Assembly (NCBI RefSeq): GCF_031626495.1
Contig: NZ_JAMQOJ010000010.1
Span: 124,001 to 188,000, forward strand
Direction: 5' to 3'
Source of the DNA: Natrinema sp031626495
GTDB lineage: Archaea > Halobacteriota > Halobacteria > Halobacteriales > Natrialbaceae
Length of the DNA: 64,000 nt
The notes under the pieces are model-generated. The model was not told the origin of the DNA and ran no database searches. It saw nothing but the letters and a program-made list of their open reading frames with translations. Shown piece by piece: positions 47,386 through 56,774 of the stretch; positions within the stretch are counted from its first letter, which is position 1, and each line of letters opens with the position of its first letter. Position numbers and translations under genes: made by a program.

Positions 47386-48288
47386 ATGATGTATAATATA
47401 CACACCACAGTTAGATCCCATGAGACGTCAGACCAAACAGGATCAACTGAGTCAAGTATGGTATGTCCAGAATGTGATGGACAGATCACCAGCGATGTTG
47501 AACATGGTGAGACGACGTATAGTGAATGTGGGCTTGTCGTTGATGAGGATATGATTGATCGTGGCCCTGAGTGGCGAGCGTTTGGCGATAGAGAGCGTGT
47601 AGAGCGTAGCCGAGTTGGGGCACCGACAACCGAACTTAGACACGATAATGGCCTCAGTACGATGATTGGTTGGCGCGACAAAGATACGCACGGAAATCAG
47701 CTCTCCTCGGAAAAACGAAAACAGATTCAACGTCTTCGAACCTGGGATAAGCGGTTCGCTACGAAGAATGCACAGGAGCGTAATCTCAAGCATGCCTTTG
47801 GCGAGATTGATCGAATGGCATCAGCACTTGTGATTCCAAAATCCTGTCGAGAAACTGTTGGTGTTATCTATCGGCGAGCCGTTGAACACGAACTATTACC
47901 AGGCCGATCGATTGAAGGAATGTCAACAGCTAGCTTATATGCCGCTGCTCGCCAACATGGAACGCCACGTACACTGGTTGAGTTCGAGACAGTGAGCCGC
48001 GTCAAAAAGGTACGTATACAGCGGGCATATCGTTATCTGTCCCAAGAGCTCGGCTTACAACTTGAACCAGCCGATCCACTCCAGTATGTTTCGCAGTTTG
48101 CTTCGGCACTTGATGTGAGTGGGGAAGCTGAACAACTTACACGGGAATTAGTTGAGGCGGCGAAAGCAGAAGCCATACACAGCGGACAGAGTCTAGCAAG
48201 TATCGCCGCTGCAGCGCTTTATGCAGCTGCTCGACTGTCGAATGAGCAGATTACACAAGATCAGTACTTCACAAAGCCGCTTAGTTAG
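47386..48288 (+). pseudogene. tfb: Transcription factor B (TFB/TFIIB) gene, cut by an ISH3-family element
   Basis: Has the zinc-ribbon region with CPEC but YSEC in place of the second CxxC, so one of four zinc ligands is Tyr. The B-reader region DRGPEWRAFGD follows, then both cyclin repeats (LYAAARQHGTPRTLVEFE in the first, LASIAAAALYAAARLSNEQI in the second). At QITQDQ the native frame meets the left end of the inserted element (48262), and the last helices (normally about 25 residues) are replaced by YFTKPLS. The product would be a truncated TFB, probably inactive or dominant-negative. Confidence 0.82.
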
Positions 48289-49662
48289 AACGTCTGCTTG
48301 CTGTGAATGTGCCTAGCAAACAGCAGCAAGCAGACAGTGAAATCCACGAGGACCAGCTTCTTAACTTTCTCGTCACCGTTCTTACCGGCGCGTTTACTCT
48401 TGACCTCAGTGAGAACACTGAAATCGACCCAGAGGACATTTTCGAGGTCCTCGTCGGCGCGACCGCCGACGGGACCTCGATCTCCTCACTCTGTAAGGAG
48501 AGCAAAGACGCTCCCTCTGCCAATGACGTCCTCTACCACCTCCGCTCCAAGTTTGACCTCGAAACTGTCGAATCTACGGGGAACACGCTTCTCCAGCAGG
48601 ATATCCTTGAAACACTCCCCCAGCAGGTGGAGGTCGTTGCTGACCTCCACCTGCGACCCTACTATGGTGACAAAGACGAGACTGACGGCCTCTACTACAG
48701 TGAGGCCAAAGCAGGAACAACTGCGTTCCATGCTTACGCCACACTCTACGCCCGCGTGAACAACAAGCGCTACACCTTGGCGGTGCGCCGTCTCACCGAC
48801 GGCGACACCGCCAGCGATATCCTCGCAGAGTTTCTAGGACTGCTCAACAACTTCGACTTCGACGTTAAAGCGGTATATCTCGACAGTGGCTTCTACGACG
48901 GCAAGTGTCTCACATTGCTCCAAGCACACAATTTCGCGTACATCGTTCCAGTGATCAATGGGGCAGCAAGATCAAGAACGAACTCAGCACCGGTTGGAGT
49001 CGTGAGATCACTCACGATCTCACGACGTCCTACGGCGAGTACGAGTGGACCGTCGAGTTTCCAGTGATGATCGACTGTACCTACAAGAATGGTCGATACG
49101 ATGAGCACGGGGTGGCGCGTCACGGCTACGCCGTCGACGCGCCGTTTGTCGATGAACCTCGACAGGCTCGATCCCACTACAGCAAACGCTTCGGGATCGA
49201 AGCGAGCTACCGTCTCTCCGAGTCAACGATCATCTCGACGACGACGCAAGATCCCATGAGACGGCTGTTGTTCGTTGTGCTGAGTCTCTTGCTCCAGAAC
49301 GTTTGGCGGTTCCTGCACTGGAAGTATGTGGCGACGCCCCGCCGTGGCGGGCGTCGCCTCTGGTGGTGGCCCTTCGAGGAGTTCGTCGACATGGTAACTC
49401 GGGCAGCGTGGACGGCCCTTGCGGTGCGTCGGGCCGTCCCCGCGAATCGGCCACCGGATGACCGGTTCCACCGGTAACTGGTGACCGAGCCCGCCCTGCC
49501 GATCAGTGGCAACGCTGTCGCGTCGACGGCTGAACGCCGCCGACTGCGACGACTTCCCATCTCTCGTTGTGGAGTAGATCTTCAGAGCACAATTCCGAGT
49601 TCTGGTTCGCTGGTAACTCACGTTCCAGCGTCAGTTTGCTGAGGATGCTTTGTGAGGTACTG
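48262..49662 (+). mobile_element. ISH3-family insertion sequence
   Basis: Inverted ends CAGTACTTCACAAAGC (left) and CAGTACCTCACAAAGC (right, reverse complement) bound a 1.4 kb element, the usual ISH3 size. The left end lies in the TFB gene. No target duplication is visible and the TFB 3' end is not found beyond the right end, so a deletion probably followed. Confidence 0.75.
48303..49477 (+). pseudogene. ISH3-family transposase, frameshifted
   Basis: The first part (48303 to about 48960) is intact: VEVVADLHLRPYYGDKDETD gives the first catalytic Asp, and AVYLDSGFYDGK the second. A frame change near 48960 (YIVPVINGA) shifts to a frame reading KIKNELSTGWSREITHDLTT and HYSKRFGIEASYRLSE, with the catalytic Glu, to TAA 49477. 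One frameshift separates it from a working enzyme. Confidence 0.75.
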
Positions 49663-49836
49663 AGTCTGGGTCTGTCCGACGTGACGAGTGCAGTCACGCC
49701 GCCACCCTTCGTCGGCGCGAAAAGACGACCCCTAAAACGCGTTACAGCGGAAAACCTCCGCTATTTCGCTCTCCGAATAGACATAATCTCGTTACCCGTC
49801 GATGGTTTCGATGATCTCCTCCGCAGTCGAACCGAT

Positions 49837-50844
49837 TCAACCAAGCCGGTCCTGAATCGCGTCTGAGTCCTCGTCCTGCCACGCGGCCAAGTAGAACGCG
49901 GACCCGCTCGTATCCAACTCGAAATACCGCCCGACAATGTACGCGACTGCCTCGGCCTCAACCTCGCGTTTCGATCGCTCGGCCTCGTCGGTGGCGTCTG
50001 AGTGGAGTAAGGCGTGAGCGAACTCGTGAACCAACGTCACGGCGAGATCAGCCTGATTTTCGCGCGCTTTCGCCTCGACGACTGGTTGGAGATCACGCTT
50101 ACTCCGGTATTTGCAGACGCCCATCGCGTCCCCATGCTTCCACTCGTCAGCGTCGACGATACGAACTGTCACGCCGATATCAGTGGCTGCATCCTCGAGT
50201 GTGGGCACCAGGTCGTCGGCATCGCCAGTTGCCTCAGTCTCTAGCTCGGGAAGCGGCTCACCCTCCGTCTGGGACACATCGAAGACAGACGTGGGTTTGA
50301 ACCCGACAAACCCTTTCGACCACTCGTCCGGCGACATCTCGTCGTATTCACAGTCACTTTGCTCGTGGTAGCTAGGCGAGTTCTTGCACTTGGGACACTG
50401 CTTCGTAATGATCGGGGTCCAGATCCAGATGGCTGACTCACCTTCCTGGACGTGCCGGTCGAACTTATTCCGCCAGGTGTTGTACCCGGCGACCTTCGTC
50501 GCCTCGGGACACTGGAGGTTGATGAGCAGCGTGTTCCGATGGGAGTAGTCGTGGAACCGAGATTGGACGTCAAGCCACTCTTGGAACTCCGCGCTGGCCT
50601 GCGCGTCGTCGACGTGGTCGACGAGGTCGTCGATCCAGGCTTCGATGGTACTGTGCATCTCGTCATGTCGCGTGTCGGTTTCCTCGAAGGAGGCCGACGT
50701 GAAAGCACGCCACTCCGGGCCGTGGTCGATTGGATCATCTTCAAAAACCAACCCGCAGTTTTCGCAGGTCGCCTCACCGCTGTCGCTATTCCGGGTAATA
50801 TGGCCCTGACACTCGAGACAGGTGTTGTCGTTAGCAGACTTCAC
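49837..50844 (-). CDS. TFIIB-type zinc ribbon fused to ArdC-like domain and zinc metallopeptidase
   Basis: 335 residues. The N-terminus is a TFB-like zinc ribbon (CLECQG and CENCGLVFEDD) followed by DHGPEWRAF, the sequence that follows the ribbon in real TFBs. The middle resembles the ArdC single-strand DNA-binding domain (SRFHDYSHRNTLLINLQC, with a CPKC pair later). VTLVHEFAHALLH with a later Glu (REVEAEAVAYIVG) is a zinc metallopeptidase site. A TGA after DRLG ends the frame, but the same frame continues IGSTAEEIIETIDG, so a CGA-to-TGA change probably removed the last residues. ArdC-type proteins are usually plasmid anti-restriction factors. Confidence 0.78.
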   Translation of the reverse strand: MKSANDNTCLECQGHITRNSDSGEATCENCGLVFEDDPIDHGPEWRAFTSASFEETDTRHDEMHSTIEAWIDDLVDHVDDAQASAEFQEWLDVQSRFHDYSHRNTLLINLQCPEATKVAGYNTWRNKFDRHVQEGESAIWIWTPIITKQCPKCKNSPSYHEQSDCEYDEMSPDEWSKGFVGFKPTSVFDVSQTEGEPLPELETEATGDADDLVPTLEDAATDIGVTVRIVDADEWKHGDAMGVCKYRSKRDLQPVVEAKARENQADLAVTLVHEFAHALLHSDATDEAERSKREVEAEAVAYIVGRYFELDTSGSAFYLAAWQDEDSDAIQDRLG

Positions 50845-50982
50845 CTCACGGTCGCGTTCATCTATTGACCGTTCCTGGATATGCTCTTAAGACACCATAC
50901 TATCGGCATATAGGGGTTTTCCCTACGAACCGTGGGTCTTCTTAGCAGTGCCGTGGGACGGCTCCTCAATGAATAGCAGGCG

Positions 50983-51005
50983 GTGTCCCACTTACTGGGA
51001 ATCCG
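50983..51005. promoter_or_regulatory. Dyad site upstream of ctaA
   Basis: TGTCCCAC and CTGGGAATCC half-sites, 59 bases before the ctaA ATG at 51064. Same class as the halocyanin sites. Confidence 0.55.
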
Positions 51006-51063
51006 GCCTAGCACTTTGTCTTCAGGACGTCAACTTGGCACACTGCGAGTTAACCCAAATATT

Positions 51064-51579
51064 ATGTCTCAAGCCCGAAGCCGCTTGCACTACTTGCGAG
51101 CCACGATTCCAAAGACTCCGGTCAGGTACAGGCATATCGCTGGTTTCACGGTACTTCTGACGTACATCGTGATGCTTCTCGGAGCCTATACCAGTGCAAT
51201 CGGTGCTGGGCTCTCCTGTCCGGATTGGCCGACCTGCTACGGGACGTGGGTTCCGTTCCTCCAGCCCGATATCATCGCTAACTCGCCATACTCTGCACTC
51301 CAAATTTTCGCAGAGTGGGCTCATCGCGGACTGGCGATGACGGCCGGGGTTCTGATCGCCGTCACGGCCCTCGGAGCGTGGGTAACACACCGTAATACCC
51401 CGATTGTCAAATGGTCAGCCACGGCCGCTCTCGTCCTCCTTCCGTTACAGGTTATCCTCGGAGGACTGACCGTCACGGAAGATCTCCAACCGATCATCGT
51501 GACGACCCATCTCGGCGTGGCAATTCTCGTTCTACTCTGTCTCCTGACGACTTGCCTTGTCGCATATCTCCGCCGCTGA
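51064..51579 (+). CDS. ctaA: Heme A synthase, short archaeal form
   Basis: 171 residues from MSQARSRLHYL; the open frame extends 27 codons upstream into the regulatory dyad, so the later ATG is preferred. Four helices, with GAYTSAIGAGLSCPDWPTCY (CxxxxxC pair typical of CtaA), EWAHRGLAMTAGVLI and LQVILGGLTV. The His pair (EWAHR and TTHLG) would bind heme. Half-size CtaA proteins are known in archaea and bacteria. It converts heme O to heme A for the aa3-type oxidase, such as the one at the left edge. Followed by dsbA after about 105 bases. Confidence 0.88.
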   Translation: MSQARSRLHYLRATIPKTPVRYRHIAGFTVLLTYIVMLLGAYTSAIGAGLSCPDWPTCYGTWVPFLQPDIIANSPYSALQIFAEWAHRGLAMTAGVLIAVTALGAWVTHRNTPIVKWSATAALVLLPLQVILGGLTVTEDLQPIIVTTHLGVAILVLLCLLTTCLVAYLRR

Positions 51580-51684
51580 TGACACCTTGCGTATAAAACA
51601 ATGCCACAGATACCGACGATTCGGCTCACTACGAGAGCAGAACACAGAGCCTATGAAATTTGCCAACAGGAGTAGTGATCACGA

Positions 51685-52671
51685 ATGACTGCTCATACCT
51701 GCCCGATCTGTACAGATCAATTCGAAACAGCTGGAGCAGCGCGTGACCACACATGGAACGCTCACAGCGCCTGCCATTATTGTGGTGAACAACTCGGTGA
51801 CGAAACTGACGAGCAGCTCTACAGACACTGGCTCGCCGCTCATCCCGACGGCCTCTCACGTGTGGACCACAAACGGGCGGACGCAGCCGTCGATTCACTC
51901 ACGTTCTCAGAGCGGTTATCCGAGGGAGGTGTCGGAGCTGCTGTCGGAGGACTGACCCGCCGACAGCTTCTCCTCGCCGGCGGTGGTGCCGCCACTGCCG
52001 GTCTCGTGATCGGCGCCACCGCTCTCTCTAACAATACGAGTACTGAACCGGAGGGCGGTGCGAATGCTGGAGGTGATACGGGTGCCGTTACCACTGCCCC
52101 GATTCCCGACTCGCCTGGAGACTTCCGTTATGCGACGGTGGGGTCCGCTGATACTGATGTCACGGTAACATACTTCGGGAGCTGGAAGTGTCCGTACTGC
52201 GCCCAGTTCAGTACGGAGATGCTTTCACAACTCGTGACGGACTACGTGGAACCAGGAACGATCGCGCTCGAGTTCCGCAATCTCGCATATATCGGTGGCG
52301 ACCCGTTTTTAGGCCCCGATGCACCCGCAGCCGGCCAAGCCGGGTTAGCTGTCTGGAACACCGACCCAGCCTCGTACTGGGCGTTCCACGAATACGTGTT
52401 CCGGAATCAGCCACCCGAGAGCGACCAGTGGGCGACCGCCGAGAGACTGGTCGAGTTTGCTCAGGCCGCAGGCGTCTCCGAGACGGCGTCGATTCGCACG
52501 GCGATCCAAGAAAACCAGTACGACGACGCGCTGCGGGCGACTGACAGGGCTGCGAGCGATACCGGTGTCGACGCCACACCCGCGCTCCTCATCGATGGCA
52601 CAACGGTCAATCCACTCGGAAACGAAGAGCGAACAAGACAGTTGATCGAAGATGCAGCTGGATCAAACTGA
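51685..52671 (+). CDS. DsbA-like thiol-disulfide oxidoreductase with two N-terminal C2H2 zinc fingers
   Basis: 328 residues. Residues 6-27 (CPIC, then HTWNAH) and 30-53 (CHYC, then HWLAAH) are two C2H2-type fingers. At about 91 a twin-arginine-like segment (TRRQLLLAGGGAATAGL) leads into a membrane helix. The thioredoxin fold follows with active site GSWKCPYCAQFS (Cys169, Cys172) and the cis-Pro region DATPALLIDG. The enzyme would sit outside on a membrane anchor with the fingers inside. It overlaps dsbB by 20 bases, a functional pair. Confidence 0.85.
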   Translation: MTAHTCPICTDQFETAGAARDHTWNAHSACHYCGEQLGDETDEQLYRHWLAAHPDGLSRVDHKRADAAVDSLTFSERLSEGGVGAAVGGLTRRQLLLAGGGAATAGLVIGATALSNNTSTEPEGGANAGGDTGAVTTAPIPDSPGDFRYATVGSADTDVTVTYFGSWKCPYCAQFSTEMLSQLVTDYVEPGTIALEFRNLAYIGGDPFLGPDAPAAGQAGLAVWNTDPASYWAFHEYVFRNQPPESDQWATAERLVEFAQAAGVSETASIRTAIQENQYDDALRATDRAASDTGVDATPALLIDGTTVNPLGNEERTRQLIEDAAGSN

Positions 52672-53095
52672 GTCATGGATGTCCGACGGACGATTCTGGC
52701 TTGCAGGCGGGGCAGGTGTCGCGGCAGTTGCGACCCTCGGAAGCCTCTGGTTCAGTCTCGGCCTCGGTCTCGTTCCGTGTACCCTCTGCTGGTACCAACG
52801 TATCCTCATGTATCCGCTCGTCGTCGTTCTTGGCGTTGCCGCTCTCGAGAGCCACAACACAGTCTGGCGAACAGTCGTGCCACTATCCGTAGTGGGAGCT
52901 TCAATCGCGGGATATCACTCCGTACTCCAAGCAACGACAGCCTCATGCACCTTTGCTGGCCCCTGTGCAGTCGTCCAGTGGCAGGCTCCGGTGCTCGGAC
53001 TCACGATTCCGAATCTCTCACTCATCGCGTTCGTGCTCGTGACGATTACAGTCCTCGCTGGATCGAACCTCGTCGAACCTGAACATCAGCCATGA
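52652..53095 (+). CDS. dsbB: Disulfide bond formation protein DsbB
   Basis: 147 residues, four helices. VPCTLCWYQRILMYPLVV holds the first redox Cys pair with the quinone-side Arg, and TASCTFAGPCAVVQW holds the second. It reoxidises DsbA and passes electrons to quinone. An internal ATG at 52679 is an alternative start just after the dsbA stop. Confidence 0.9.
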   Translation: MQLDQTESWMSDGRFWLAGGAGVAAVATLGSLWFSLGLGLVPCTLCWYQRILMYPLVVVLGVAALESHNTVWRTVVPLSVVGASIAGYHSVLQATTASCTFAGPCAVVQWQAPVLGLTIPNLSLIAFVLVTITVLAGSNLVEPEHQP

Positions 53096-53161
53096 ACAAA
53101 ATCACTACCGTGAGAAGTCTTGGAATGAATAGCGCCGGAGTCGACCTATCGAAGCCAGCTT

Positions 53162-53178
53162 GTAGGGTGGAGCCCTAC
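53162..53178. promoter_or_regulatory. Inverted repeat before CPBP gene
   Basis: GTAGGG, five bases, CCCTAC, 16 bases before the ATG at 53194. It could be an operator or a leader hairpin; not seen upstream of the paralog at 25469. Confidence 0.3.
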
Positions 53179-53193
53179 GCTCACATCTGATTA

Positions 53194-53919
53194 ATGTCGT
53201 CGATATCTCGCTTCCAATCTGTCGCCTCGGCGATTGGTCTCACGTATGGATCATACGTTGCAGGGGCTATCGTAATCCTTGCCGTCGCGACGGTCGTCGG
53301 GTTGTTCGGAGTCGACCTCGCGTCGCGCCCAGCCCTCAGACTGGTTTTGAGTACGTTCTTCCTCCAAGGAGTGACGTTTGGGGGCATCGCCATCCTCTAT
53401 CTCAAAGGCCGTGATCTCGGATTTGGATTCGTTCCAGTTCGTTCACCTGACAAGCGTGATGGGGCGGTGATTGTTGGGGGGAGTATCGCAATCCTGGGGT
53501 TGCTCTTTGTGGCGTCCTTAGTAATCACGGCCCTCGGTCTGAACTCGGCTCAGAATCAGATCGTCGAGGTCGGGCGTCAAAATCCGAGTGTATTCCTTCT
53601 TCTGATCCCCCTCCAATTCCTGTTGGTCGGCCCGGGAGAAGAACTGTTGTTCCGGGGCCTCGTACAGGGCACCCTACGTGAAAATCTCCATCCGGCTCGT
53701 GCAATCATCCTCGCAAGCGCTCTGTTCGCATCGATCCATCTCTTCTCGTTGTCAGGGGAAGGCAAACTGGTGTACATTGGTATCGCATTCGTCCTGGCCC
53801 TAGTACTGGGAGTAGCGTACGAGTACACGGACAATCTCGCAGTGCCGGCTGTGATTCACGGGACGTATAACGCGGTGCAGTTCGCAGGGGCCTATCTGAC
53901 GGCGACGGGCGGACTCTAG
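53194..53919 (+). CDS. CPBP-family intramembrane protease homolog
   Basis: 241 residues, colinear with the paralog at 25469-26182 and sharing LTYGSY, GPGEELLFRGLVQG, ALFASIHLFS and VIHGTYNAVQF. All catalytic positions (two Glu, Arg, two His, Asn) are kept. It lies between dsbB and the two-domain MCO on the same strand. Substrate unknown. Confidence 0.85.
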   Translation: MSSISRFQSVASAIGLTYGSYVAGAIVILAVATVVGLFGVDLASRPALRLVLSTFFLQGVTFGGIAILYLKGRDLGFGFVPVRSPDKRDGAVIVGGSIAILGLLFVASLVITALGLNSAQNQIVEVGRQNPSVFLLLIPLQFLLVGPGEELLFRGLVQGTLRENLHPARAIILASALFASIHLFSLSGEGKLVYIGIAFVLALVLGVAYEYTDNLAVPAVIHGTYNAVQFAGAYLTATGGL

Positions 53920-54022
53920 AAGTCTGATCGCTTTCTAGCCCCAATTTCTGACTCCTAACAGCGAACAAGTATAGATGAAAAGCCGCCATCTCCATTCGCC
54001 TTTTGCCGAACATGTCCACGCG

Positions 54023-54045
54023 CTGTCCCGTGAATTGGGACACCG
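54023..54045. promoter_or_regulatory. Dyad site upstream of two-domain MCO
   Basis: TGTCCCGT and TTGGGACACC half-sites, 43 bases before ATG 54088. Confidence 0.5.
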
Positions 54046-54047
54046 CA

Positions 54048-54069
54048 GTCGGCCTATGTTTAGGCCGAC
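54048..54069. promoter_or_regulatory. Leader hairpin before two-domain MCO
   Basis: GTCGGCCTA, four bases, TAGGCCGAC: a perfect nine-base stem ending 18 bases before the ATG. It follows the dyad directly. Halocyanin genes with the dyad also have a smaller inverted repeat in this position. Confidence 0.45.
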
Positions 54070-54087
54070 CAAGATACCGAGTGTATC

Positions 54088-55242
54088 ATGACTACACGTT
54101 TCGGCGCACCCGGAACCGGGCTGTCCCGGCGGGAGTTTCTCGCGGCAACTGGCGCAACCGGTATCGCTTCGTTAGCAGGCTGTTCTGCGGGCGGAGCCAA
54201 CGAGCCAGCAGCAACGAGCGATACGCCCACGCAGACACAAACTGACTCGCCTGATCTCCCCTACACCAGCCCTCCAACAGTCGTCAACGTCAACGAGCAG
54301 GGTGGCGAAGTGACGATGCGGACTCAGCAGGCCCGCCACGCCGTCCACCCGCTCGATACAATGGGTGGGCCCGTCGAATTCCCCCGCGTCTGGGCGTTCC
54401 AGGCCGACGACAACGACCCCAGCGTCCCCGGCCCAATTCTCAGAACGACCGAGGGGAACGCGATGGAGGTGACACTCGACAACACCGATGGCCGACGTCC
54501 CCACACGATTCACTTCCACGGGGTTCGCAAGACGTGGGAGAACGACGGCGTCCCGACGACGACCGGCATTCAGGTCCCGCCAGGGGAGACACACACCTAC
54601 GAGATTCCCGCTAACGTCCCTGGGACGCATTTCTACCATTGTCACTTCCAGACCCACCGGCATATCGACATGGGCATGTACGGGATCTACCGAGTTGATC
54701 CCGAAGGCTACGAACCGGCCGACCGCGAATACTTCATGACGGTCAAAGACTGGGACTCACGGGTTCCGCGGAAGTGGGCCGGTGAGGCGGACTTTACCTA
54801 CAATTCGGCCAGTCGCAATCCGGACGTGTTCACCGTCAACGGGAAGAGCGCACCCCGAACGCTGCACCCCGAAGAAGGGTCACCGATCATCGTCGACGAG
54901 GGCGACTCAGTTCGTATCCACCTCGTCAACGGCGGGTACATGTCGCACCCGATGCACATCCATAACCACCGCTTCCAGCGCGTCGAAAAGGACGGCGGGA
55001 CGATTCCGGAGGCTGCCCGACACGACATGGACGTCACGAACGTTGCCCCTGCTGAACGACACACGATCGAATTTACTGCCGATGCAGACCCCGGTATCTA
55101 CCTGATGCACTGCCATAAGGTCAACCACGTGATGAACGGCACGTTCTATCCCGGCGGGATGTTTACTGGAGTGGTCTATCGGTCGGTCATGGATACGGAC
55201 ATCTTCAACCAGCTTATGGAGTACGCCGGCTACACCGCATAG
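54088..55242 (+). CDS. Two-domain multicopper oxidase
   Basis: 384 residues with twin-arginine signal (LSRREFLAATG) and lipobox LAGC. Domain 1 has HTIHFHG and FYHCHFQTHRHIDMGM; domain 2 has SHPMHIHNHRF and YLMHCHKVNHVMNG. Length and two cupredoxin domains fit small laccases and nitrite-reductase-like oxidases, which act as trimers. Substrate unknown. An inverted fragment of a near-identical gene lies at 9118-9282. Carries the shared dyad and a leader hairpin upstream. Confidence 0.88.
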   Translation: MTTRFGAPGTGLSRREFLAATGATGIASLAGCSAGGANEPAATSDTPTQTQTDSPDLPYTSPPTVVNVNEQGGEVTMRTQQARHAVHPLDTMGGPVEFPRVWAFQADDNDPSVPGPILRTTEGNAMEVTLDNTDGRRPHTIHFHGVRKTWENDGVPTTTGIQVPPGETHTYEIPANVPGTHFYHCHFQTHRHIDMGMYGIYRVDPEGYEPADREYFMTVKDWDSRVPRKWAGEADFTYNSASRNPDVFTVNGKSAPRTLHPEEGSPIIVDEGDSVRIHLVNGGYMSHPMHIHNHRFQRVEKDGGTIPEAARHDMDVTNVAPAERHTIEFTADADPGIYLMHCHKVNHVMNGTFYPGGMFTGVVYRSVMDTDIFNQLMEYAGYTA

Positions 55243-55448
55243 AGACGTTCTATACGACAACCAGGACTGGATATAACTGAACGATGGTGGTTACCCGGAT
55301 TTGGTGGACTCCTGTTGGTTCGACACCGTCCCGCTGAAGCAGCCGTCGGTAGGACTGCGAACCGGTCATCGAAATAAATCTGAATCAACACCAGCTGGCG
55401 GCTAGCATGGACCGCAACCCAGCGGATTTCGGCGACTGGGTCGGCCTG

Positions 55449-55634
55449 TTACGGACTGGCGCGGAACTCGCCGTGTTTCATTCCGAAGAAGAACGCGATG
55501 ACTGAGAAGACGATCATTGAGGGCAGAACCATCATGAAGACTGTCGAGGAGGTCATCACGGTCGTGAGCGCAATCGCCGCGACGGCGACAATCACGACGA
55601 GGGGAGCCACCGAGCGCACGAAGTCGAATTCCAT
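55449..55634 (-). CDS. Small two-helix membrane protein (DUF7333-like, unverified)
   Basis: 61 residues from MEFDFVRSVAPLVV; the longer open frame upstream is not supported. Helices are APLVVIVAVAAIALTTVM and VFMMVLPSMIVFSVIAFFFG, ending KHGEFRASP. The pattern is familiar from small haloarchaeal membrane proteins; function unknown. Confidence 0.6.
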   Translation of the reverse strand: MEFDFVRSVAPLVVIVAVAAIALTTVMTSSTVFMMVLPSMIVFSVIAFFFGMKHGEFRASP

Positions 55635-55918
55635 ATGTACTGTGGTGACCGGATAGACAAAACCGTTAACAAAGTAGATTTGCTGGAAACCGGCACTGAC
55701 ACGGTGCAAGCGGAAGCCCACCCCTTCACAGTAGTTGCTGGGGTCGATTATCTAATATGTTCGACGCCCACTCACGCCGATTCTGAAAGCCGTGCGCTCG
55801 ATACGCGGGGTCCTTCGATTCCAGCGCCCAGTTTGCCAGCACTAATCGCAGCCAAATCAGCAACTACTGTTCAGCCATGGGAGGACATCAAGACTGAGTA
55901 GGAGGTGAAAGAGGGGGA

Positions 55919-56671
55919 CTACTCATATCGGGAGATGATCTCCAAGATTTCGACAAACGTCGCCAATACCGGATAATCAACCTCCAGACCCTCGTAGAGA
56001 TACGAACAGAGGTCAGTGTAGGCATCCACGTCTGCCGACCGATCGATTCGATGAGCGTGGATTTCCTCCTGCCGTTGCTGGATCCAACTCTTACATTCAT
56101 CATTCAACGTGTGAAGTGTGTCGTATCGATCGGTCAGTTCAGTATCTGAGATTCCCTGTGATTCCGTAGAATCAAGTTCTGCAATCGCCTCTCGAATCTC
56201 TTGAACCGTAGATTGCGCGTCTTTGAGGGTAGTGAATTCATCCTGGAGCGTCTCTAGAAAGACCCGGCGGTTGTCGATACAGCGCTGTGCGGCCTCGAGG
56301 AGTTGTTGTTTGATGAGCGGTGAGAACGTAGTCGCTTCCGAAATTAGAACCAGCACGTCGACACCGAATTCGGCACTGAAGCTTGCCTCGAACGAATCAC
56401 CGTACACGTCGCCGTAGTGGTCGACCGCCATCACAGTGTCATGATACCACGGCTCGATGGTATCACGGATCGACTTCTCTTCGGATGTAAGGTTCTGATC
56501 CACTCCAACAACGGACCGTTCGAACCGAGGAGTCTGTGTGTCGACGGTCTGAATACGCTGGCGAAACCGTTGGAATGCTCGACATTCGCGTTCGACCTCG
56601 CGTCGTTCTCGCCGAACACTATCGAGGGCAGCATCCGTGTATGTCGGCCACGAGCCTTGTGCGAGCGTCAT
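55919..56671 (-). CDS. Haloarchaeal coiled-coil hypothetical protein (DUF7260-like, unverified)
   Basis: 250 residues, soluble and helical: VRRERREVERECRAFQRFRQ at the N-terminus, and several charged heptad-like helices in the middle. No metal site, signal or membrane segment. Intact. Function unknown; family name recalled from memory. Confidence 0.6.
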   Translation of the reverse strand: MTLAQGSWPTYTDAALDSVRRERREVERECRAFQRFRQRIQTVDTQTPRFERSVVGVDQNLTSEEKSIRDTIEPWYHDTVMAVDHYGDVYGDSFEASFSAEFGVDVLVLISEATTFSPLIKQQLLEAAQRCIDNRRVFLETLQDEFTTLKDAQSTVQEIREAIAELDSTESQGISDTELTDRYDTLHTLNDECKSWIQQRQEEIHAHRIDRSADVDAYTDLCSYLYEGLEVDYPVLATFVEILEIISRYE

Positions 56672-56774
56672 CGGCAGCGTGTGTCTCCATACTGGTGGTC
56701 CGAAGCACAGTCAGTGTCGGCCATATGGTGTCCGAGCGATTCCGGAGCGCACAGCTCGCAGTGTACGCGGCCGC

